Positions 37,577 through 47,030 of a stretch of DNA of 64,000 bases are shown piece by piece. Below the pieces are notes generated by a model. It ran no database searches, was not told the origin of the DNA, and was given only the letters and a program-made list of their open reading frames with translations. Source of the DNA: Nostoc foliaceum FACHB-393 (GTDB taxonomy: Bacteria; Cyanobacteriota; Cyanobacteriia; Cyanobacteriales; Nostocaceae); contig NZ_JACJTD010000013.1 in assembly GCF_014698505.1 (NCBI RefSeq), positions 106,015-170,014 on the forward strand, in the 5' to 3' direction. The position numbers and the translations under genes are program-made. Position 1 is the first letter of the stretch. Each line of letters starts with the position of its first letter.

Positions 37577-38471
37577 TACCACTAGCGATCGCTAGTAGTA
37601 ATTATTAGGAAATAAAAACAGAAAATATTTGAAAAAAGATTATTTTATATTACTTTTTTATCAAAATGCTATGAATAATAAGCAAGCAAGTCAATAAACT
37701 TAACATCAAGCTGGCTTAAAAATAAGCAATTTGATTGTAAACAAGAGTAACATTTTGCTAACAAACCGTAAATAGACAGTAGCCATTCCAGGAAGAACTG
37801 TTTAATTAGACAGTTAAAGATTACTGCTATAAATATAAATTATTTTCTTTTTCGCAACCTTCTAAAGATAGAGTTAGCTAGAAGAAGGGAGAGCAATACA
37901 AATAGATTGGTGTTGGCACAGGTGAAAGTGAATGATAAATCGGATGAAATAACGGCGATTCCAGAACTTTTAAAGGTATTAGGCTTCTCTAAAAATATTG
38001 TAATAATTTATACTATAAACTAGTAGTTACACGATGACAATATTAATCTTCATCTAGAGATAGATAAATGGTGCAGGTACATCAAAAACTAAAAGTAAAC
38101 TCCCAGCGAGCAATTGCTTTACCAAAAAAGTTGACGCAAATAGTGCTTTTGTAGTACAGTATATTACACAAAGATGAGTTAGATTAAAAAGGTTTCCTTA
38201 CTAGTACAGTAAGTTGAGCTACTCCAAACCTTAAAAGCGGACGGGATAACACGTGCATACTGATGATGGTTAACAGTCATCAGTCAACAGTCAACAGTTA
38301 ACGGCGGCTGGGCGGCTATCCCGGACACCCCAAAAAGCAAGTGGGCTTCCCGCCGCCTTGGTGAAAATCAAATTACCATTTGTACGCAATTAGTTGATAT
38401 TACGAGAAAATTTTTTAAAAATCTCATAATTAACACAAAATAAGTCGATTAACGCTGCATAACTAACAAAT
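37577..38471. other. Intergenic region with IS remnant and STRR
   Basis: An ~890-bp gap. It holds the divergent promoters of the sugar importer operon and the AAA ATPase gene, a short transposase relic at 37907-38023, a run of CAGTCAA-type heptamers at 38273-38301, and a GC-rich inverted repeat (GGCGGC near 38303 with GCCGCC near 38352). No intact gene is seen. Confidence 0.6.
37907..38023 (+). pseudogene. ISAs1-family transposase fragment
   Basis: A 38-codon stretch LVLAQVKVNDKSDEITAIPE followed by LLKVLGFSKNIVII resembles the segment just before the catalytic DAMG motif of ISAs1-type transposases (VKVDEKSNEITAIPELL). It ends at a TAG and no other transposase sequence or IS end is visible nearby. 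It is a small relic. Confidence 0.65.
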
Positions 38472-39674
38472 ATGGATTTTGACTATTTTAGAAGCAATGA
38501 AGGCACTCCTACAAATAATACCCGCCAAAGCTTGCTTTCTAGCGGTTGGCGACCGTTTAATCGAGAATTAGACTGGGGGTTTTTGTGGCAACTGTTGTAT
38601 AGTGACTCCCGCGAATTAACTCAAAAAAGTTTGAATTTAGCGAGTAATGTTGCTGATATTTTGGGACGAAATAATTATGCTTGGTGGGCTAATTTATTAA
38701 ATATTGTATCTGATAATACCCGCTACGAAGTTGAAAAATTTTGGAATTACATCACGCCAGATCCTCAATCACCAGATCATCGGTACAAAGATATTTTGAG
38801 TACGGAAACGCCCATTGTTCAATTTGTCAGTCGTAGTAGCATTCCCATTGATTATGTTCTTAATCGACTGCAAGAAATTACTGTACTGCGAGTTTTAGGT
38901 GTGTTGGGTAATCCTGACATTATTACTCAGTATTACTCAGAAAGAGATTTCTATTTTCCTATAGATAAATTTGTTAGCTGGGAACGCTTAGACGTTATCA
39001 ATACTGTTTATGCTTACTGGGCAAAGTATGACGTTTGGTTGCAAATTGATCCCTACGATCGCGGGCGACGACAATATACTTTAATGGCGAAAAATCTCGC
39101 GCCCCTAATTAACAAAGCAACTTACGACTTAGCAGTTATGCTGAGTGGATATCAAAGTCGTGTAGGCAAAGTTCATAGTCAATTTTCTATTCGGACATTT
39201 CCCGCAGACATCCAAAACTTTACTGATTCTGTACAACAAGCGATTCTGAATCAAAACCAGTTAGCGGTTGTTGTACATGGGCAACCAGGTACAGGTAAAA
39301 CAGTGTGGACACAGGCAGTAGCAAAAGAAATTCTTGTACCTTTAGGGTATGTAATTTTCATTTTAGATCATGATGCGATCGCTAACTTTGTCCCACCGAC
39401 TTACATAGAGCGTATTTGTATCGTTATTAACGAAGCTGATAATCTCGCGCAAAATCGTGCTTCCGAGGTAGCGCAGTACAATAACAAAACCGAACACATT
39501 CTCAGTTTACTGGATGGTACTTTGTATCAGAGTGTAATTGATGAGTCTGGTATTCAGATGCAGCAACGGTTAGTTGTCTTGATGACTTGCAACACTACTG
39601 AAAGATTAGATCCGGCCATGTTACGTAAGGGCAGGGTGGATTTGATATATGAGTTTACGCAACTATTTGTATGA
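38472..39674 (+). CDS. Orphan AAA-family ATPase
   Basis: 400 aa. Residues ~1-240 are a unique N-terminal region with no family I recognise, rich in Trp and Tyr. Residues ~250-400 form an AAA ATPase: Walker A GQPGTGKT (270-277), a Walker B with Asn before Glu (IVINEADN), sensor 1 MTCNTTERLD and an arginine-finger-like RKGRVDLI. The chain stops soon after, so the usual C-terminal lid is minimal. It stands alone between the sugar importer and the scytonemin regulators, and its role is unknown. Confidence 0.72.
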   Translation: MDFDYFRSNEGTPTNNTRQSLLSSGWRPFNRELDWGFLWQLLYSDSRELTQKSLNLASNVADILGRNNYAWWANLLNIVSDNTRYEVEKFWNYITPDPQSPDHRYKDILSTETPIVQFVSRSSIPIDYVLNRLQEITVLRVLGVLGNPDIITQYYSERDFYFPIDKFVSWERLDVINTVYAYWAKYDVWLQIDPYDRGRRQYTLMAKNLAPLINKATYDLAVMLSGYQSRVGKVHSQFSIRTFPADIQNFTDSVQQAILNQNQLAVVVHGQPGTGKTVWTQAVAKEILVPLGYVIFILDHDAIANFVPPTYIERICIVINEADNLAQNRASEVAQYNNKTEHILSLLDGTLYQSVIDESGIQMQQRLVVLMTCNTTERLDPAMLRKGRVDLIYEFTQLFV

Positions 39675-39916
39675 AGGAGGCAGGAGGAATACTACTTTTC
39701 TTGTTAAACTACACTACTCCCATTCGGCGGAAGCCTACTACCCATCTCATATCATGTCCGGTAAAAGACTTATCATTAAGACCGCATTTCTCGCTGGGGG
39801 CAGGGAGCAGGGGGAAAGAGAGTTTTAAGATTTTTGCATAGATGCCCTGAATAATAACTAATTAAGCGGACATAATATCAGTCGTAGTTTACATGAAAAT
39901 TGCTGTAAATCTACTT

Positions 39917-40825
39917 TCACCAGAGTTTTACCTGTTTTTGCGATCCAAGCTGATGCTCTTTGCGCCAAGCTTGGGGAGGTAAACCATGATGTTGACGAAA
40001 TTGGCGGGAGAAGTGAGAAACATCTTGATAGCCCAATGCTTTCGCTATCTTCTCAACTGTCTGATTATTATTTTGGAGTAAAAAACGAGCGCCCTCCATC
40101 CGGCGTTTGACAATCCAGCAGTTTACAGTCTCTCCTGTCTGCCTTGCTACTCGGTTAGTTAAGTAAGCAGGTGAGTAACCAACAGCAAGAGCCACATCAC
40201 ACAAAGTAATTCCTTGATGATAATGGGCTTCGATAAAGTCGAAAACTTCTTTTAATTGGGGAATGCAGGGAAAGATTGACTTAGAAGGAATGTTGGCTTC
40301 TCTATCAGGGGCTTCTGTACCAGAGGTTTTTTCAATAGCAACGGCAACACCTCCAGCGATCGCGGTAGTATTAGTAGTATTATCTGCAAATACTGATTTT
40401 GGAGCTTTATCGAATTTCATAGTGCACCAGTATTGGAGAATAGCTTGCTTTTGCAAGCGAGTAGCGATCGCTCTGAGCAATTCGTCTAGTGTAGAGGGTT
40501 TGGTAAGATAGTCATCTGCTCCTAATTCCATAGCTTTGCGAACATCTGCTTTGGTACTACTGCCAGTCAGAAAAATGAAGGGAATAATTGCTGTCAGGGG
40601 ATCTTGGCGTAACGTAGTTAAAACGCTATAACCATCCATATCTGGCATCGTGATATCGCAAATTACTAAGTCGGGTATACGCTCTTGTGCTTGTTGGATA
40701 CCAGCAAGACCATTGTTAGCACCTATCGTAGCAAAACCTTTAGCCTCAAGACCCTTTAAGTAAAGATTGCGGGTAACGTTATCATCTTCAATGACGAGAA
40801 TTTTCTTTGACGATTCGTGCATCAT
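39917..40825 (-). CDS. Response regulator with AraC-type DNA-binding domain
   Basis: 302 aa. Residues 8-125 are a receiver with phospho-acceptor Asp57 (VICDITMPDMDG) and the acidic pair EDD. After a linker (~130-190), residues ~195-295 form two helix-turn-helix motifs of the AraC/XylS class (LCDVALAVGYSPAYLTNRVA, then KIAKALGYQDVSHFSRQF). It lies 138 bp downstream of the sensor kinase gene on the same strand, and the pair diverges from scyA. Position and type match the two-component system next to the scytonemin genes of Nostoc punctiforme (NpF1277/NpF1278), known to be needed for the UV-A response. It is the best candidate to bind the repeated 43-bp motif upstream of scyA and trpE. Confidence 0.88.
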   Translation of the reverse strand: MMHESSKKILVIEDDNVTRNLYLKGLEAKGFATIGANNGLAGIQQAQERIPDLVICDITMPDMDGYSVLTTLRQDPLTAIIPFIFLTGSSTKADVRKAMELGADDYLTKPSTLDELLRAIATRLQKQAILQYWCTMKFDKAPKSVFADNTTNTTAIAGGVAVAIEKTSGTEAPDREANIPSKSIFPCIPQLKEVFDFIEAHYHQGITLCDVALAVGYSPAYLTNRVARQTGETVNCWIVKRRMEGARFLLQNNNQTVEKIAKALGYQDVSHFSRQFRQHHGLPPQAWRKEHQLGSQKQVKLW

Positions 40826-40963
40826 TTTGTCTTACCATAACTTTTTGTAGAAGCTGCTTACTAGACTCTTTGGTGAGTCTGTAAATAGTCAGGAGATTCA
40901 TTACTTCGTTCCGAGAGTTATGATTGTTGAGCTATTAATTAATAACTATCTTCATATCAACAT

Positions 40964-42949
40964 TCATAACTCGGAACTACTAAACTCTGATTTGATTAAT
41001 GGCAACATCACAGTAAACGTAGTGCCCACATCAACTTGGCTTTCTACAGAGACTTGACCGTGATGTAAATCTACAAGGGTTTTAAGAATTGATAGTCCTA
41101 GTCCAGTACCAGGGATACTATCAATATTATTACCACGGTAAAATGGCTCAAATATTCGTTGTTGATCTAGTACCGAAATACCGATCCCCCTATCTTTGAC
41201 TTGAAAAACTACTTTCTCATTTTTGCAAAAAAGTTTTAAATCAATTGCAATGTGGGAGGGAGAATACTTTATTGCATTATCGAGCAAATTCTTCAAAATC
41301 GGCTCCAACAGTTTTTTATCTATACAGGCTATTAAGGAGTTATCTTCACTTACAAAATTAATCGATATTTGCCTAACGCTCATCTGCATTTGTGCAATTA
41401 AATCTTTACAGAACTCAACTAACTCAAATGGTTTTGGCTCACAGTTTATTTTTGCTGCTTCTGCCTTAGAGAAGAACAAAATATCATCTAGCATTTGACT
41501 GAGTTGTTCAGTAGCTTTTTCAATGTGATCCAGTAGTGGTTGGATTTTCTTCTGTGTACGTTTGTCTACTTCTTCCTTTAGTAAACTATTAGAAAATGAA
41601 ACAATATTCAGCGGAGTACGGAATTGATGGCAAACCATAGAAAGAAAACGTGCTCTAAGTTCGCTAAGTTGTTTTGCTTGTTCTAAAGCTTGGTTAAGAC
41701 CTAATTCTGCATATTTGTAATCGGTAATATCAATGCCTGCAATCATTTCTACTGGTTTTCCACCAAAATCCATTACTCCATCCAGCATTACAACAGCGCA
41801 AGCTAGCCAGCGCTCCGTGCCGTTTTTTGTCAGAATATTCATTTCTTGGTATTCAAACTTAGCTGCTTCACTCTGCTTACGTATCTGTCTGCGTTTTTTG
41901 CTCTTAATCAGTCGGCGAAGATCAAAGCCAGTTAGCAGTTCCTCTTTTGTGTAGCCAGTCAGTTGCTCTACTGCTGGATTTATGTAGCAAAGCCGCGTGC
42001 CTTGAATCAGAAAAGTGCTGGCATCTGTCGTTTCTGCTAAAGTCCGAAATCTAGCTGCGTTCAGCCGTAATGCTTCTTCAGTCTGTTTAGATTCAGTAAT
42101 GTCCCAAATACTCCAGACTCTACCAATAATTGTGCCTTCCAACAAGTGAGGCTTAGAGTAGTGTGCAAAAACTCTCCCATCTTTCAACTCCAGAATGTCG
42201 TAGCTCTCGAAATCAGATTGGCTAGACACTTCCCAAATCAGCCGACTAAAGGCTTGTGGGTCTTTAAGTTGGTTCTCAAAAAAGGCTTTGCATCGAGGGC
42301 ATTTCTTAGATAAGATTAGGGACTCTGGGATCTGCCACATATCCATAAACTTCTGATTCAAGCTCAGAATATCTCCCTCAAAGTTAACTGCAACAATACC
42401 AATGGCAGTGGATTCGAGAGTAGAACGAAGTAAAGAAAGAGATTTTTCTAGTTCTACTTCTTTTGCCTTGAGTTGAGAAAATTCCTGTTGTAAATTATCT
42501 TTGGCATCCCTTAATTCATCAGTCCACTTTTGCACGCTCAATTCTACTATTTGATCACTTATTTCACGAGCAAAGGCACAGCCAAATTCCATATCTTGTT
42601 GTTTTACATAGCTAATGGATATTTCTACCAGAAATATCCTGCCTCCTTTTGTCCGGTAGCGAGATTTAAAAGTAAGGGAATCTTGTGAGCTAATATCTGA
42701 CCAATTGTGTAGAGAAAAATCTACGTCTATATCATGCAGCCTCATGGAAAGTAATTCCTCACGGGAATACTCAGTCATTCGGCAAGTGGCATCGTTGACG
42801 TAGAGAAACTGCGCGTTTGATCCTAAGCAGAAGGCAGCATCTACAGCGTGATTTATGAGGAAGTGAGCAAATTTCATCTCTACTTCAGGTTGTAGCGCCC
42901 ATTGATTGTTTGATGTAGCTAATGTATAATCGCCAGAATTCATATTCAT
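40964..42949 (-). CDS. Multi-PAS sensor histidine kinase of the scytonemin system
   Basis: 661 aa, no membrane helix, so probably cytoplasmic. PAS domains are at about 25-130, 170-290 and 300-410, with a coiled coil after the first. HisKA carries MVCHQFRTP (His about 438). The HATPase has LDNAIKYSPS, DRGIGI and GTGLGLSI. AGGAGG lies 4 bp before ATG 42949 on the minus strand. It is the likely sensor partner of the AraC-type response regulator. There is no GAF chromophore-binding or phytochrome signature, so how UV is sensed is not shown by sequence; a flavin or heme bound by one PAS domain is possible. Confidence 0.88.
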   Translation of the reverse strand: MNMNSGDYTLATSNNQWALQPEVEMKFAHFLINHAVDAAFCLGSNAQFLYVNDATCRMTEYSREELLSMRLHDIDVDFSLHNWSDISSQDSLTFKSRYRTKGGRIFLVEISISYVKQQDMEFGCAFAREISDQIVELSVQKWTDELRDAKDNLQQEFSQLKAKEVELEKSLSLLRSTLESTAIGIVAVNFEGDILSLNQKFMDMWQIPESLILSKKCPRCKAFFENQLKDPQAFSRLIWEVSSQSDFESYDILELKDGRVFAHYSKPHLLEGTIIGRVWSIWDITESKQTEEALRLNAARFRTLAETTDASTFLIQGTRLCYINPAVEQLTGYTKEELLTGFDLRRLIKSKKRRQIRKQSEAAKFEYQEMNILTKNGTERWLACAVVMLDGVMDFGGKPVEMIAGIDITDYKYAELGLNQALEQAKQLSELRARFLSMVCHQFRTPLNIVSFSNSLLKEEVDKRTQKKIQPLLDHIEKATEQLSQMLDDILFFSKAEAAKINCEPKPFELVEFCKDLIAQMQMSVRQISINFVSEDNSLIACIDKKLLEPILKNLLDNAIKYSPSHIAIDLKLFCKNEKVVFQVKDRGIGISVLDQQRIFEPFYRGNNIDSIPGTGLGLSILKTLVDLHHGQVSVESQVDVGTTFTVMLPLIKSEFSSSEL

Positions 42950-43300
42950 AATTCCTCCTGGTAATCAATCATCACCATAGCCATTAATGAGTTAATAGTC
43001 ATAACTTACTAAAATCTTTGGCGCACTGTTTGGCTGTTTGAAAAATAAAATTAGTTAGTAAATTAAAAAATATTACTAATCAAGTTAACAAAAATTATCA
43101 TACCAATAAAGAGCAAATTATTAAACCAGATTTTCCTAAAAAAACTAAATATTTAAAATTTATTTATTATTGACTTAAGCAGCTTTTTATAGCTACACGA
43201 AATTTAGACTAATCAAATCCAAATTAGTCAATCAATCTTATTAGATAAGAGTTCAAAACTCTTAACTATAAGTAGAAAAGATATTTTACATTTAAACTAG

Positions 43301-43433
43301 CTCTGCACCAGAGCAAAGTAATAGTTCACCAACCTAAAATTGCCAAGCTTCTACTGGGAAAGGTTAAAGGAGAAAAAATTTTCTCCTTTAGCCTTTTTCT
43401 AAGCAAGGGCTTTGGCGAACTACTGGTGTAGAG
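43301..43433. repeat. 133-bp imperfect fold-back / possible structured RNA
   Basis: The outer arms CTCTGCACCAGAG...AGTTCACC (43301-43330) and GGCGAACTACTGGTGTAGAG (43414-43433) pair imperfectly. The core arms AGGTTAAAGGAGAAAA (43361-43376) and TTTTCTCCTTTAGCCT (43379-43394) pair with one mismatch and are followed by TTTTCT. It may be a MITE, or a small RNA ending in a Rho-independent-like hairpin. Confidence 0.5.
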
Positions 43434-44174
43434 TCGTTTGATTCTCAACATAAATTAATTTTCAGTGCTGGGCTTGACTTAAATGAATAAATTTTACTCA
43501 TCAATTTATTTTCTTAATTTATCTTAACCTACTCTCTCAGGGATTTAACTATAGATGAATATGCTTAGTCATCCGTCCTAAGAAATACATTTTTATTATA
43601 AGTACCACGGTTGATTTAAGTACAAAACTATGAAGCTTTGACCCATCTAGAACATTGATTCAGAAAATATACGTAAATATAATTAAATTATGCGTCAAAA
43701 ACAATAAATTTTGTTAAACAATTACGTACTTAGTCTTTCGTCATCTCTCAAAGGAAAGATAAAATTTTGAACTAACTATGTCTTTATCGTTACAAATAAT
43801 TGACTCAATCAGTTTTTGGTGGCAATATAAAGACCGCCAAAGAGTTGTAGTTTGTCTGTAGTTTAGCTGATGCTTTAATTTAGATAATTTGTGACGGCGA
43901 GTTTAAGAGTCAAGAATCAATAATCAAGCTTTTTTTTAGACTGTTGACTCCTTCAGGGTAACGCTAAATCACTCGTCCTACTTACTCACTAAAGATGATC
44001 CCATCTCATTAATATAGGGAGCTTTTGGAGTTCCCTCCCCGTTGTAGCAAGTGGCGTGGGTTTGGCGGTCTAGGTTTCAGGTTTTCAATGCGTAAGTCCT
44101 ACTCTTAAAGCTTGCTACGCAAAGCATATCAAAGAGAAAACAGCCACCCGCTCATGGAAAGCCACTTGCAAGAA

Positions 44175-44217
44175 AAGCAAAAGAATTGACAATCAGATCA
44201 AAAGATTTTCTATTGTA
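44175..44217 (+). promoter_or_regulatory. Scytonemin motif copy 1 (candidate operator)
   Basis: First copy of a 43-bp element, the most diverged of the three before scyA. It starts AAGCAAAAGAATTGACA, contains ATCAAAA and TTTTC, and ends ATTGTA. It lies about 640 bp before scyA. Confidence 0.5.
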
Positions 44218-44299
44218 AATTTGGCGATTTGTCTTACCAGCGATCGCAGCATACCAATCTTTCAGAATGACTAAATTAGAAATATCGCAATCACGATAC

Positions 44300-44342
44300 A
44301 AGCGAAAGAATTGACACCTTCATCAAAATATTTTTCATTGCA
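44300..44342 (+). promoter_or_regulatory. Scytonemin motif copy 2 (candidate operator)
   Basis: Starts AAGCGAAAGAATTGACACC, then CATCAAAA, TTTTT and CATTGCA. The distance from TTGAC to TTGCA is exactly 27 bp, as in copies 1 and 3. It lies about 510 bp before scyA. Confidence 0.6.
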
Positions 44343-44549
44343 GATACCTTTTTATCATAGTAATCATCACAAGTTAAGAACCTCTCCAGGTAGCTCAATA
44401 AGTAAATCAGCATTATTAAAGTTAACTAAATTAAGTTTTGTAAAGTTTATGAGAAGTCCTTGTATTAAGCTTTAGTTACTCATTTGTATACTTTTAGATG
44501 ATTTAGTTTTCCCTACCAACCTACTTAAGCACTGTAATCATCACAGTAA

Positions 44550-44592
44550 AAGCGAAAAATTTGACACCCCCATCAAAGGATTTTTGATTGCA
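44550..44592 (+). promoter_or_regulatory. Scytonemin motif copy 3 (candidate operator)
   Basis: Starts AAGCGAAAAATTTGACACC, then CATCAAA and TTTGATTGCA, in which ATCAAA and TTTGAT form an inverted repeat 5 bp apart. It lies about 260 bp before scyA. GTAATCATCAC precedes it and recurs near 44358. Confidence 0.6.
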
Positions 44593-44832
44593 CAACCATC
44601 TTCATCTCCTTTATTCTGGTCACAAGAAGCACAGTCTTGATTGCTGTATGCTTTTGGTAAAAATTTTTGGTAGTGCGCTCACAAGCATCAATCAGCAGCG
44701 ATTAACCGTTTCTACAATCGACCAGGCTAGGTCATAGCTGTAAAAGCAACAGAGTCGCCCGTATAAAATATTGCGATTGCTGTGATTGTAAACTGAAAGC
44801 TTTTGTATAACTTTATGTAATTACGTGAAACA

Positions 44833-46719
44833 ATGAGTCAAAACTATACTGGTTCAAACTCTCCTCTAATCACCACTGAGCCATACAGGGAATTTCCAGC
44901 AAACAGATATGTAGAATCTGTGTCTGACGTTTCGCGTCAGCTTGATGAATCGGAGAATAACGGGGGAATTCAGCCTTTTTTAAATGACGAAACACCCCCA
45001 ACGCTCTCAGTTGCCGATGCGATCGCTCAAATGTTGGTAAATTTGGGAGTAAACTACGCTTTTGGTGTCGCAGGTGGCGCAATGGCCAGCCTTTGGGGTG
45101 CGCTATCCAATAGCAGCATCGAGGTATTGAACTTCCGCCATGAAGCCGGAGCAGCATTTGCAGCAACCGAAGCTTACTTTGCCAATAGTCGTCCTGCTGT
45201 CGTTTTTACCACAGCAGGGCCGGGGATCACTAACGCTCTCACCGGATTATTTGCGGCTCGTGGTGAAGGTGCAAAAGTGATTTTGCTGTCGGCTTGCACC
45301 TCAGCACCGCAGCGTGGACGTTGGGCAATTCAAGAAACCAGCACTTACACATTGCCCAGTGGGGGAATTTTTACCCCAGGAGCGTTATTCAACTATGCAA
45401 TCACCATTGAATCTGCGGCTCAACTACCGCAGATTTTCCGCAAATTGGCTTTGGCTATGGCGCAACCAGGCGGATTTGTTGCCCATTTGAGTATTCCCAC
45501 CGCAGTGCAGACAAGTTTAGTTGAGAATATATCCTTGCCTCAACTAGATGTTACTCCGTTTCCGATGACTGCTTCAAAAGAAGCGATCGCAAAATCTGTA
45601 GAGTTATTATCATCTGGCCCCTTTGCTATCTGGGTTGGTTTCGGTGCGCGTGACGCAGCAGAGGAAATCCTTGAACTCGCTGAAAAAACCGGAGCAGCCG
45701 TCATGTGTTCACCTCGTGGTAAAGGTATCTTCCCTGAAGATCATCCCCAGTTTGTCGGTGTTACAGGTTTAGGTGGTCATGCTTCCGTCTTAACTTATAT
45801 GGAACAGCAACCTCCACTACGCACACTCGTATTAGGAACCCGCCTTGGTGAACCGACTTCCTTCTGGAGTTCGGCGCTAGTTCCAAAAGGAGGTTTTGTC
45901 CATGTAGATATTGACCCGGAAGTGCCAGGTGTAGCCTATCAACACGTTGAAACTTTCGGAGTTCGGTCTGACATCAAAGCTTTTGTGGAAGAGTTGTTGC
46001 AGCAATTACCAGATGCACCTGATTCCACAACTTTGCCGCTACCTCGTCCAGAACACAAAGCGATTGAACCTGCTTCAGACGTAGATTATCCAGTGCGGCC
46101 AGAAGTATTGATGGCAGCAATTCAAAAGATAATTGTTGAAGATACCGATGCGGTAATAATGGCAGAGTGCGGTAACTCGTTTACTTGGTCAACTCATCTA
46201 CTCCAATTTTCCGAAGCCAATCGTTACCGAGTCAGCACCGGAGTCGGCGCAATGGGTCACGCCGTCACAGGAGTATTGGGTGCAGCGCTAGCAAGCAATA
46301 GCAAGGCTGTAGGGATTGTCGGCGATGGAGCAATGCTGATGAATAACGAAATCAGCACAGCCGTGAAATATAAAATTCCCGCCATCTGGATTGTACTCAA
46401 CGATGCGCGTTACAACATGTGCCATCAAGGGATGAAAATCTTGGGATTAAAGGGCGCAGATGCAACACTTCCACCCACAAACTTCGCCATGATTGCTCGT
46501 GGTATGGGAGCAGAAGCGATCGTAGTCGTCAGAGAATCAGATATCGAAGCAGCATTAGAACAAGCGATCGCATCAAATGTTCCCTTTCTCATTGATGTAG
46601 TGATTGACGCTGATCGACCAGCACCCTCTGGTGGACGGAATAAAAGTTTGGCTGCACAAGGAGTTAAATCAAGTCCGGCTCAAAATTCAGCCAAGCAAGT
46701 TTCATTTCCAATGGTTTGA
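44833..46719 (+). CDS. scyA: ScyA, ThDP-dependent acyloin-forming synthase of scytonemin
   Basis: 628 aa, related to acetolactate synthases. ScyA couples indole-3-pyruvate with p-hydroxyphenylpyruvate to a beta-keto acid in scytonemin synthesis. The N-terminal PYR domain has the catalytic Glu region (NFRHEAGAAFAATEAYF), the central domain is Rossmann-like, and the C-terminal PP domain has the ThDP motif GDGAMLMNNEISTAVKYKIP, beginning with GDG and ending near NN. An N-terminal extension of about 60 residues precedes the conserved core. It opens the scy operon behind the three candidate operator motifs. Confidence 0.93.
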   Translation: MSQNYTGSNSPLITTEPYREFPANRYVESVSDVSRQLDESENNGGIQPFLNDETPPTLSVADAIAQMLVNLGVNYAFGVAGGAMASLWGALSNSSIEVLNFRHEAGAAFAATEAYFANSRPAVVFTTAGPGITNALTGLFAARGEGAKVILLSACTSAPQRGRWAIQETSTYTLPSGGIFTPGALFNYAITIESAAQLPQIFRKLALAMAQPGGFVAHLSIPTAVQTSLVENISLPQLDVTPFPMTASKEAIAKSVELLSSGPFAIWVGFGARDAAEEILELAEKTGAAVMCSPRGKGIFPEDHPQFVGVTGLGGHASVLTYMEQQPPLRTLVLGTRLGEPTSFWSSALVPKGGFVHVDIDPEVPGVAYQHVETFGVRSDIKAFVEELLQQLPDAPDSTTLPLPRPEHKAIEPASDVDYPVRPEVLMAAIQKIIVEDTDAVIMAECGNSFTWSTHLLQFSEANRYRVSTGVGAMGHAVTGVLGAALASNSKAVGIVGDGAMLMNNEISTAVKYKIPAIWIVLNDARYNMCHQGMKILGLKGADATLPPTNFAMIARGMGAEAIVVVRESDIEAALEQAIASNVPFLIDVVIDADRPAPSGGRNKSLAAQGVKSSPAQNSAKQVSFPMV

Positions 46720-47030
46720 TTTTAAAAGCTGGCAATCTCATTCAATTGTTATAGACACTAAGACACTCCAAGAAAGCGGAATTTGCAACGCAGTTTGGAT
46801 TAGTCAATTCAGTAAAAGATCAAGGATGATTTAGAAGCGATAAAAACTTTATTCCAGTTAAAAACTACACCCAAAAAACTGGAATTTCAAACTTTTTACT
46901 TTTGAAGCCTAAGTCTTTTCTTAACTCCATCTAATCTTAATATTCGAGAGTAGTTTTGTGTCTATAACTTTACAGTTTGTAATGTTAATTACTTTCTCTA
47001 ACCAATCCCAAACAATATCGAGAGGTCAAG
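46720..47030. other. scyA-scyB intergenic region
   Basis: A 311-bp AT-rich gap. GAGAGG precedes the scyB start. I see no terminator hairpin, no copy of the 43-bp motif and no small ORF, so scyB may be read through from scyA or have a promoter here. Confidence 0.4.

Larger units (their letters stand above)
42950..44832. other. Long divergent regulatory region of the scytonemin cluster
   Basis: 1,883 bp with no supported ORF. It contains a large imperfect fold-back structure (43301-43433), a dispersed repeat copy near 44093-44118, and three copies of a 43-bp motif (44175, 44300, 44550). Both the kinase/regulator operon (minus) and scyA (plus) must be transcribed from here. Its length is large for a cyanobacterial intergenic region, so an sRNA or several promoters are plausible. 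Confidence 0.6.

Noticed and set aside
37907..38023. A functional transposase gene
   Set aside because: Only about 38 codons are left, without catalytic residues or IS ends.
44300..44592. TTGACA in the 43-bp motif as an ordinary sigma70 promoter
   Set aside because: The sequence 17 bp downstream is not a good -10 (TTCATT, TTGATT), and the conservation extends well beyond a -35 box on both sides.
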